From NCBI GenBank assembly GCA_016928125.1, contig JAFGLK010000446.1, positions 1-12,542 on the forward strand: a stretch of 12,542 bases of DNA, read 5' to 3'. The stretch is from Anaerolineae bacterium. GTDB taxonomy: Bacteria > Chloroflexota > Anaerolineae > UBA1429. Below the pieces are notes generated by a model. The model did no database searches. It was not told the DNA's origin and saw only the letters and a program-made list of their open reading frames with translations. Every line of letters begins with the position of its first letter. The stretch's first letter is position 1. The position numbers and the translations under genes are program-made. Positions 1 to 5,421 of this stretch are shown here, piece after piece.

Positions 1-38
1 CGGCAAGTAGCACCGTCGACTGTGTATAGCAGGCCCTT

Positions 39-63
39 GGCGCGGACGCTTGACGTCCGCGCC
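39..63. repeat. Perfect 10-bp inverted repeat (hairpin) upstream of the kinase-glycosylase gene
   Basis: Bases 39-48 (GGCGCGGACG) pair perfectly with 54-63 across the 5-nt loop CTTGA. No T-tract follows, so it is not a classic intrinsic terminator. It lies 76 nt before the start codon of the next gene. It could be the terminator stem of a gene lying left of the window, an operator, or a structure in the leader of the downstream gene. I see no gene in bases 1-139 otherwise, and no convincing promoter. Confidence 0.5.
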
Positions 64-128
64 AGGTGGATGGTGGACCCATGTGCGCTGCCGGCTTGGC
101 TCATCTGCTGGGGCGGGGGATGGCGGCA

Positions 129-136
129 GGGAGGGA
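129..136 (+). promoter_or_regulatory. Shine-Dalgarno site fixing the start of the kinase-glycosylase gene
   Basis: A purine-rich GGGAGGGA-type stretch lies about 5 nt before the ATG at 140. The frame stays open upstream to base 50, but that extension has no ribosome-binding site. It also does not resemble the beginning of a PfkB protein, whereas the residues after 140 (LLVIGGASIDV) are the typical first beta strand. The start at 140 is therefore preferred. Confidence 0.7.
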
Positions 137-139
137 ACC

Positions 140-1930
140 ATGAGCCGATTACTGGTCATCGGCGGAGCGTCAATCGATGTGTTGCATCTGGAGGATCGAA
201 CGGTGACCTGCGCGGGCGGCGCAGGCATGTATACCGCGATGGCCGCTCGTCGCTGTGGAGCCCAAGTTACGCTGTTTGGTCCTCGTCCTGCCCCTTGCCC
301 ACAGCTCCTCATGCCTGTGGCCCAGCGTCTGGCGGGGTGGCTCGGTCCGTCTATCTGTCCAGCTCAACTGGGGCGTTTTGAGATCTCGTATCGACAGGGT
401 GGAACTGAATACCTCAAAGCGTCGGTCGAGGCAGAGAGAATGCTCTCCCCAGCGGCACTTCCTGCAGACCTGTCGGAATACGATCTCGTCCATGTGACAC
501 CTCTGGGTGATGCATCACAGCAGCTAGCATTCATTCAGGCCTGCCGGCAGCGTGGCGCGAAACAGATCTCCGCTGGAACATGGCCGAGTGTCACCGTCGA
601 AGAACCCGAGGCCGTACGTGCTGTGATCGAGCAGTCCGACTGCTTCTTCATGAATACTCTGGAAGCCGAGGCCGTGTTCGGCTCACTGGAAGCGGCCCGT
701 ACCCGGCCGGGGCAGTTTCTCTTTGTCACCCTGGGCGCGGAGGGGGCGTACATCGTTCAGGGAGATACAGCCACCGCGATCCCGGCGATTCCGGCCATCG
801 TGCTCGATCCAACCGGCGCAGGCGATACGTTCTGCGGCGGAACGCTGGCCTATCTCCTTCAAACGAACCATCCCATCATGGCCGCGCGCTACGCCGTTGC
901 CCTCGCGGCGGAGATGATCACCCAGGTTGGTCCGGCGGCCCTTCTATCCGATGATCCGCCTCCAGAAGCGCGGCCCGACGCACGCGTCCGGGTCAATGAT
1001 GAGCAGGTGGCGCGGCTTGCCAAGGTCATCTCCGCGGCCCCCGATGTCTCGCCGTATCCTGTCGTCGGTCCGACGTACCCTCCCCCCGGGCATCCGCGTG
1101 CGGCCGACTATTTCTTCGCCGCCACGCTGCAGCAGTTCAGTTTCTGGTCGTTGCGCGGCAATCGCTACTATCAGCCGCTGATTGCCGAGATCGGCGGTGT
1201 CAGGCGCAAGGGTTCCGACTATTTGTGGTGCGCGCTCACACGCAGCCTTGCGCAGGATCCTGAATTCTGCTCCCCAGAGCGGCAGGCCAACCTGAACCGG
1301 CGAGAACTCCTGGCGGCCTTCCGGGCAGACGACGGGGAGGATCCAATGCCCGCTCTTGACCTGCACCTGGAACAGGCGCGTCGCTATGGCCGGGACATGC
1401 TGGCGCTCCGGCTCACGCCGCAGGCCGTGCTGGACAAAGCCTTGGCTTCAGCGCAGCCCCTGCAAACATTTCTGGTGACTCTTGACCACGTCGGCGGCTA
1501 CAAAGAGGATCCATTGCGCAAGAAGAGCCTGCTGTTGGCTATGCTTCTCAACGGCCGCCCCGAGACGTTCTTGCCATTGCGAGATGACGAAAAGATAACG
1601 CCTATCGTCGACTATCACTTTCAGCGCCTGTGTCTGAGAATCGGGCTCATCGACGTGCTGGACGGCGGACTGGAGGCGAAACTGATCGCCCGGCAGATCG
1701 TCTCACCCTCTGAAGAATGGGCCGTTCGGTATCAGACCTATCGCGCTGAGGAGCAACTCGTCATCCTCTCGGGCAAGAGCCTGGCCGACGTGAACGGCTT
1801 TCTTTTCTCGATCGCGCGCAGACGCTGTCTCGAGATGACGGAGCCGGAATGTGGGCTTTGTGCGCTGAATTCTGTGTGCGTTCATCGCAAAGCCTTCTTC
1901 CAGCCTGTATTGAGGACAACTTTCTACTGA
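140..1930 (+). CDS. PfkB-family kinase fused to a Qng1/DUF2419-like N-glycosylase with C-terminal Fe-S-type cysteines
   Basis: The protein is 596 residues long. Residues 1-270 are a ribokinase-like PfkB kinase. They show an opening strand with GGASID, a GGAG stretch at 26-29, the N172xxE175 motif, and the anion-hole/catalytic motif DPTGAGDTF at 223-231 with D229 as the likely base. Residues about 315-596 resemble the queuosine-salvage family DUF2419/Qng1, which hydrolyses queuosine-5'-monophosphate to queuine. Matching points are TLQQFSFWS (329-337), the segment SDYLWCALTRSL (359-370), and IVDYHFQ (489-495), where D491 sits at the place of the conserved Asp-Tyr. The C-terminus carries C563, C571, C574 and C580 (C-x7-C-x2-C-x5-C), close to the endonuclease III cluster loop (C-x6-C-x2-C-x5-C). 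The fusion suggests a bifunctional nucleoside kinase/5'-nucleotide glycosylase, probably for queuosine, but the substrate is inferred. An alternative is a sugar kinase joined to a nucleic-acid glycosylase. Domain calls come from memory of the families, not from a search. Confidence 0.8.
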   Translation: MSRLLVIGGASIDVLHLEDRTVTCAGGAGMYTAMAARRCGAQVTLFGPRPAPCPQLLMPVAQRLAGWLGPSICPAQLGRFEISYRQGGTEYLKASVEAERMLSPAALPADLSEYDLVHVTPLGDASQQLAFIQACRQRGAKQISAGTWPSVTVEEPEAVRAVIEQSDCFFMNTLEAEAVFGSLEAARTRPGQFLFVTLGAEGAYIVQGDTATAIPAIPAIVLDPTGAGDTFCGGTLAYLLQTNHPIMAARYAVALAAEMITQVGPAALLSDDPPPEARPDARVRVNDEQVARLAKVISAAPDVSPYPVVGPTYPPPGHPRAADYFFAATLQQFSFWSLRGNRYYQPLIAEIGGVRRKGSDYLWCALTRSLAQDPEFCSPERQANLNRRELLAAFRADDGEDPMPALDLHLEQARRYGRDMLALRLTPQAVLDKALASAQPLQTFLVTLDHVGGYKEDPLRKKSLLLAMLLNGRPETFLPLRDDEKITPIVDYHFQRLCLRIGLIDVLDGGLEAKLIARQIVSPSEEWAVRYQTYRAEEQLVILSGKSLADVNGFLFSIARRRCLEMTEPECGLCALNSVCVHRKAFFQPVLRTTFY

Positions 1931-1980
1931 GCGGCACACGTAGTCCCTGGGCGGCGAGGCAGTGGAGAAAGGGGCTCAGC

Positions 1981-2226
1981 ATGGACTATGACACCGACAA
2001 GGTGGACGAGGTCACCCTCGCCCTCCTCTACCTGGTGATGCATGACGTGTCCGAGTACGGCGCCCGCGCCTGGAAGGGCTTTGATTGGGACACGATGAAC
2101 CGCCTCTACGAAAAGGGCTACATCGGGAACCCCGTCAGCAAGGCCAAGTCCGTGGTGGTGACGCCCGAGGGATGCGCCAAGGCACGGGAGCTTTTCGAGA
2201 AGCATTTCGGCGGGCAGGAATGGTGA
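1981..2226 (+). CDS. DUF6429 family small protein
   Basis: This 81-residue protein has the DUF6429 pattern: an N-terminal YDTDKVDEVTLALLYL helix, the segment AWKGFDWDTMNRLYEKGYI (residues 30-48), then SKAKSVVVTPEG (53-64) and a closing helix ending in FEKHFG. The arrangement, ending in a beta-hairpin and a charged helix, looks like a winged-helix fold, but the family has no known function. The ATG at 1981 follows a GAGAAAGGGG ribosome-binding site and lies 50 nt after the kinase-glycosylase stop. The frame is open further upstream, but only inside the preceding gene and without family similarity. The gene is probably cotranscribed with its neighbours on both sides; I infer no role from context. 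Confidence 0.8.
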   Translation: MDYDTDKVDEVTLALLYLVMHDVSEYGARAWKGFDWDTMNRLYEKGYIGNPVSKAKSVVVTPEGCAKARELFEKHFGGQEW

Positions 2227-2267
2227 CGGGCCAAGCTCGGATCGCGCGCTATGAGAGGAGGACGAGC

Positions 2268-3293
2268 ATGCTCCGCCTGGGTCTGATCGGCTGCGGCAAC
2301 ATGGGCGACACCCATCGCCGCGGACTGGAGCAATTGGCCGGCCGTGCGCGGGTCGTCGCCACAGTGGATCTGGACGAGGCGCGCGCCCACGCCGCTGCCC
2401 AGATGTTGGGCGCCGAGATGGCCACCAGCGAATACCGCCGCATCCTCGACCGGATCGACGCCGCCGTCGTCGCGCTGCCTCACCATCTGCATCATCCGGT
2501 GGGGCTCGATCTGCTGGAGGCTGGGGTGCACGTATTGATGGAAAAGCCCCTGGCGATCAGCGAGGCCCAGTGCCTGGACCTGATCCGCGCGGCCGAGGTG
2601 CGCAACCTGACCCTGATGGTCGCCTACATCATGCGCTTTCATCCGCTCCTCTGCGAGATGGAGCGCCTGATCGTGGACAAGGTCTACGGCCCGACCTTTC
2701 AGCTCTCGATCTGGACCGAGCAGCATACCCAGCGCGAGCCGGGCTCGTGGCACCATCGCATCGCCACCCTGGGCGGTGGGCAGCTCTTCAGTCACGGCTG
2801 CCACTATATCGACATCCTGCTGGCCTGGATGGGCGAGCCGGTCGAGGGCGTCCATCTCGGGACCAACCGCTGTACGCCCTGGATGGAGGCCGAGGGCACC
2901 TCGAACGTCACCCTGCGCTTCGAAAGCGGGGCGCTGGGCTACCACTTTGGCACCTGGGGCGCCAGGGGCAGCCGCCTGCGCTACTCGTTCCATGCCCATT
3001 GCGAGGAGGCCATGCTCGAGGCCCAGGTGACCCAGGGGCGACTGATCCTCCGTCGCGGCGCCAGTGAGGATGGCCCCGCGCGCGAAGAGGTTTTGCTGGA
3101 GGCCGAGCAAGGCAAGCAGACCGAGCGCGAACTGGCCCATTTCGTCACGTGCGTCGAGAGCGGCGCGCGTCCCCTCACCGATGCCCGCCGCAGTCTGCAG
3201 AGCCTGCGTGTGATCTGGCGCCTGTACGAGGCCGAGCGCCTAGGCGTGGTGGCCGACCTGCGCGGTCTGGGTCTGGGCGCAGCAGGGGGCTGA
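2268..3293 (+). CDS. Gfo/Idh/MocA family NAD(P)-dependent oxidoreductase
   Basis: The protein is 341 residues, the usual size for this dehydrogenase family, which oxidises or reduces sugars, inositols and related polyols. The N-terminal Rossmann fold begins at residue 3 with GLIGCGNMG (5-13, GxGxxG). The family motif MEKPLA (91-96) supplies the catalytic-region lysine K93. The C-terminal domain has LGGGQLFSHGCHYID (168-182) with H179. The Asp usually found four residues before this His is Ser175 here, so the catalytic set is not the textbook one. An exact AGGAGG at 2256-2261, 6 nt before the ATG, fixes the start even though the frame is open further upstream. It starts 41 nt after the DUF6429 gene. 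The substrate cannot be read from the sequence. Confidence 0.9.
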   Translation: MLRLGLIGCGNMGDTHRRGLEQLAGRARVVATVDLDEARAHAAAQMLGAEMATSEYRRILDRIDAAVVALPHHLHHPVGLDLLEAGVHVLMEKPLAISEAQCLDLIRAAEVRNLTLMVAYIMRFHPLLCEMERLIVDKVYGPTFQLSIWTEQHTQREPGSWHHRIATLGGGQLFSHGCHYIDILLAWMGEPVEGVHLGTNRCTPWMEAEGTSNVTLRFESGALGYHFGTWGARGSRLRYSFHAHCEEAMLEAQVTQGRLILRRGASEDGPAREEVLLEAEQGKQTERELAHFVTCVESGARPLTDARRSLQSLRVIWRLYEAERLGVVADLRGLGLGAAGG

Positions 3294-3308
3294 CGACAGG
3301 CGTGCTCA

Positions 3309-3349
3309 CCAGCAGCGCCTGCGCTTACGCCCTCGCGATGCGATGCTGG
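3309..3349. repeat. Imperfect inverted repeat after the oxidoreductase gene
   Basis: CCAGCA (3309-3314) pairs with TGCTGG (3344-3349). After one G-A mismatch, CGC (3316-3318) pairs with GCG (3340-3342). The 21-nt apical region can form a further small GCG/CGC hairpin. It sits 15 nt after the oxidoreductase stop and before the next promoter, where a terminator is expected, but no T-run follows. It is a possible weak or factor-dependent terminator. Confidence 0.3.
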
Positions 3350-3391
3350 CGCACGCAGCGGGCGTTGCGCAGAAAAACACGCACACCCTTG

Positions 3392-3420
3392 TTGACAACG
3401 CATATGCGCAACGGTATAAT
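3392..3420 (+). promoter_or_regulatory. Consensus housekeeping sigma-factor promoter of the S1 operon
   Basis: The -35 box TTGACA is at 3392-3397 and the -10 box TATAAT at 3415-3420, separated by exactly 17 bp. This is a full match to the primary sigma factor consensus. Transcription would start near 3427, giving a leader of about 175 nt before the S1 gene. Two small palindromes lie on it: GTTGACAAC (3391-3399, odd centre) over the -35, and CGCATATGCG (3399-3408) in the spacer. They could be operator sites or chance. The strength fits a gene for an abundant translation protein. Confidence 0.85.
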
Positions 3421-3600
3421 GAGGTAAGCAGAATCCTCCTGCCGGCCCCTCGGCATGGTTGGTTAGATAGCAACGGGTTCCTTTCCGCCAGCGGCTTGAG
3501 GCTGTTCGATCCTGAATCGACCGCACGGAAACCTTCACGTGAGGTGCACATCGCCCGGGCTCGATCTTTGCCGCCAACACACGCCAAGTGGAGTGGTTCC
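3421..3600 (+). other. Untranslated leader of the S1-domain gene
   Basis: About 175 nt lie between the expected transcription start and the ATG at 3601, with no convincing open reading frame. Visible elements are a short hairpin TGCCG/CGGCA around 3440-3455 and an 8-bp palindrome TCACGTGA at 3535-3542. S1 genes in other bacteria are often regulated by their own product through leader RNA, so a long leader here is compatible with autoregulation. I recognise no named riboswitch or ribosomal-protein leader. Confidence 0.4.
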
Positions 3601-4863
3601 ATGGACTCGGACGAGCTAGGTAGTCGGCCTGGAGACGACAATCCGATGTGGGAGCTGTTGAGCAATTCGTATACGTATGTGAGCCCGCGCCGGGGCGACA
3701 TACGCGATGCGACGATTCTCAGCGTGCGCCCTGGGGAGATCATCGTCGATATCGGCACAAAGGAGGATGCGTTTGTCGGCAGTCGCGAGGTGGAACGCCT
3801 GACCCCCGAGGAGCTCGCCGCGCTCCACGTGGGCGATACGGTCAAAGCCTATGTGTTGCGGCATGATTCTCAGACCGGCGTGCTGCTCGTGTCGCTGCGT
3901 TTGGCTGCAGAGCAGCAAGATTGGTTCGACGCGCAAGAGCTTCTCGAGAGCGGCGAGCTGGTTCGAGTCACCGTCACTCACTATAACAAAGGGGGGCTGC
4001 TTGGCGCCTACAAGAGCCTGCAGGGTTTCATCCCCGCCTCGCAGGTCCTCAATCTGCGGCGCCGTTCTACCGATGAGTCGCCAGCCGAGGTGTTTGAGCC
4101 TTTTGTCGGTCGCGAACTGGTCGTCAAGATCATCGAAGTCAATCGCCAGCGCAGGCGCTTGATCCTCTCTGAGCGGGCCGCGGCGCGAGAGTGGCGCGAT
4201 CAACGGCGTGAAGAGTTGCTCGAAGAGCTCCAGCCGGGCGAGATCCGCTCGGGCACCGTCAGCAATCTGGTGGACTTTGGCGCTTTCGTCGATCTGGGCG
4301 GTATCGATGGCCTGGTGCACATCTCCGAGCTCTCCTGGGGGCGTGTGGATCATCCCCGAGAGGTTCTACGTATGGGCGACCAGGTGCAAGTCATGGTCCT
4401 GAATGTCGATCGGGAGAGACAGCGCATCGCCCTCAGCATCAAGCGCACGCTTCCCGATCCATGGTCGTCGGTGGCGGAGCGCTATGAGGCCGGGCAACTT
4501 ACGCGCGGTGTGGTGACGCATCTGGTCACTTTCGGGGCCTTTGTGGAGCTCGAGCCGGGCATCGAGGGCCTGGTCCACATCTCCGAACTGGCGGACGGTG
4601 ATTTCGGCTCTCCCGAAAACGTGGTCGGGAAAGGTCAAGAGCTCCAGTTGCTCATCCTCGGCGTGGATCCCGACGAGCACCGTATCAGTCTCAGCCTGCG
4701 GCAGGTGCCCGTTGTTTCCGAGCCCGAGATGGGTGAGGGCGCGCCCGAGGAAGCTCCCGCCGAAGAGGGGCCAGCCGAGGAATTCGAGCCCTCGGATGAA
4801 CTTGAGTGGGATGCGGCTGCTGGCGATCCACTCGCCTCTCCGGAAGGTCAGCCCGAGTCGTGA
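3601..4863 (+). CDS. rpsA: S1 RNA-binding domain protein, ribosomal protein S1-like (four domains)
   Basis: The protein has 420 residues with four S1 OB-fold repeats at about 31-101, 117-190, 212-282 and 297-367. Repeats 3 and 4 are the most typical (VDFGAFVDLGGIDGLVHISELSW and FGAFVELEPGIEGLVHISEL). Repeat 2 carries KSLQGFIPASQV, typical of the second domain of bacterial S1. An acidic Glu/Pro/Ala-rich tail (373-420) follows. S1 binds mRNA on the small ribosomal subunit and assists initiation; shorter S1 proteins with about four domains are usual outside Proteobacteria. The ATG at 3601 has GGAG at 3590-3593, 7 nt upstream. A second in-frame ATG at 3646 is less well placed. The gene sits directly downstream of a consensus promoter. 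A paralogous S1-domain protein rather than the main S1 cannot be excluded. Confidence 0.88.
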   Translation: MDSDELGSRPGDDNPMWELLSNSYTYVSPRRGDIRDATILSVRPGEIIVDIGTKEDAFVGSREVERLTPEELAALHVGDTVKAYVLRHDSQTGVLLVSLRLAAEQQDWFDAQELLESGELVRVTVTHYNKGGLLGAYKSLQGFIPASQVLNLRRRSTDESPAEVFEPFVGRELVVKIIEVNRQRRRLILSERAAAREWRDQRREELLEELQPGEIRSGTVSNLVDFGAFVDLGGIDGLVHISELSWGRVDHPREVLRMGDQVQVMVLNVDRERQRIALSIKRTLPDPWSSVAERYEAGQLTRGVVTHLVTFGAFVELEPGIEGLVHISELADGDFGSPENVVGKGQELQLLILGVDPDEHRISLSLRQVPVVSEPEMGEGAPEEAPAEEGPAEEFEPSDELEWDAAAGDPLASPEGQPES

Positions 4864-4872
4864 CCATTTGCC

Positions 4873-5229
4873 ATGTCACGACCTGATCGTCTGCTTGTCT
4901 GTGGCTCATGCGGGATTCGCTTTCTGGATTCGGGGGCGGACCAAGCCAAGCGCCAAGCCTTGGGCCACAAACAGCCTTCTGTTCGCTGCCCGGGCTGTGC
5001 GGCGTTGGCCGCCCTGGCTGCTCGTCGTCGCGGCACCGTCAAGTGGTATGACCCTCGCAAGGGGTATGGCTTTATCCGACAGCCGGGCGGGTCCGACATC
5101 TTCGTGCATCGCTCGGGGCTCGCCCGGCGCAATGGGCCTCCGCCGAGAAAGGGACAGGAGGTCGAGTTCAGGGTGGAGCATACGGACGAGGGCGACCGAG
5201 CGATAGAGGTGCTTGTGGCCGGGGTGTAG
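4873..5229 (+). CDS. Zinc-ribbon plus cold-shock-domain protein
   Basis: The protein has 118 residues. The first 45 hold a likely zinc ribbon, with C10xxC13 and C39xxC42 separated by 25 residues, resembling the 'probable zinc-ribbon' family (LxCxxCGxxF ... PxRCPxC). Residues 53-116 are a cold-shock OB fold: GTVKWYDPRKGYGFI contains RNP1 (KGYGFI, 63-68) and DIFVH (75-79) is RNP2. Cold-shock proteins bind single-stranded RNA or DNA and melt RNA structure; the ribbon may add specificity or mediate ribosome or polymerase contacts (inference). The gene starts 9 nt after the S1 stop and has no good ribosome-binding site of its own, so translational coupling is likely. A strong terminator follows. 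The gene is longer than the usual 65-70-residue CspA because of the ribbon. Confidence 0.88.
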   Translation: MSRPDRLLVCGSCGIRFLDSGADQAKRQALGHKQPSVRCPGCAALAALAARRRGTVKWYDPRKGYGFIRQPGGSDIFVHRSGLARRNGPPPRKGQEVEFRVEHTDEGDRAIEVLVAGV

Positions 5230-5254
5230 GATCAGGGGCGCGCCGTGGCAGATC

Positions 5255-5289
5255 GGGCCCGAGTGTCATGTTCACTCGAGCCCTTTTTT
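5255..5289 (+). terminator. Intrinsic terminator of the S1-cold-shock operon
   Basis: The stem 5255-5265 (GGGCCCGAGTG) pairs with 5273-5283 (CACTCGAGCCC), with 10 of 11 bases paired and one C-A mismatch, around a 7-nt loop. It is followed directly by TTTTTT at 5284-5289. The hairpin begins 25 nt after the cold-shock gene stop. Confidence 0.9.
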
Positions 5290-5307
5290 CTGCTTTGCAC
5301 TTGGCGA

Positions 5308-5316
5308 TGCTATAAT
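5308..5316 (+). promoter_or_regulatory. Extended -10 promoter before the membrane-protein operon
   Basis: TGCTATAAT at 5308-5316 is a perfect extended -10 element (TGn plus TATAAT). A -35 at the best spacing would be TTCTGC (5288-5293), a poor match, as is typical for extended -10 promoters. It lies just after the terminator, so the two operons are separated cleanly. Transcription would start near 5323, about 95 nt before the membrane-protein start. Confidence 0.65.
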
Positions 5317-5364
5317 GTCAGGCGTGGCCGGGTTGCCGACGCGCGAGACGAGCATGTGAGCCAG

Positions 5365-5421
5365 ATGGCAAGAGACCGGAGACGCATCGAACCGTCTATG
5401 AGGCATACGAGCGGCTTATGA
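5365..5421 (+). CDS. Possible 18-residue leader ORF overlapping the membrane-protein start
   Basis: An ATG at 5365 opens an 18-codon frame (MARDRRRIEPSMRHTSGL) whose TGA stop at 5419-5421 overlaps the ATG at 5418 in the arrangement ATGA. This is the geometry of translational coupling, and the downstream start has only a weak ribosome-binding site (GAGCGG). The peptide is basic (five Arg) and resembles nothing I know. The upstream ribosome-binding signal is also weak, so it may be chance. Confidence 0.25.
   Translation: MARDRRRIEPSMRHTSGL

Noticed and set aside
1457..1930. Reading the C-terminal half of the fusion as an ordinary endonuclease III or MutY
   Set aside because: The cysteine loop fits, but the helix-hairpin-helix motif (LPGVGxxTA type) is not visible, and the upstream part matches Qng1 segments instead.
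140..1930. Fusion as an artefact of two genes joined by sequencing error
   Set aside because: The frame is continuous with no internal start, ribosome-binding site or composition change at the junction (residues about 270-315), and no frameshift is needed. An assembly error is still not formally excluded.
2118..3140. 340-codon open frame on the minus strand opposite the oxidoreductase gene
   Set aside because: It is antisense to a clear Gfo/Idh/MocA gene, its translation has no recognisable domain, and long antisense frames are common in GC-rich DNA.
3616..4353. 245-codon minus-strand frame opposite the S1-domain gene
   Set aside because: Antisense to four well-conserved S1 repeats; no domain features.
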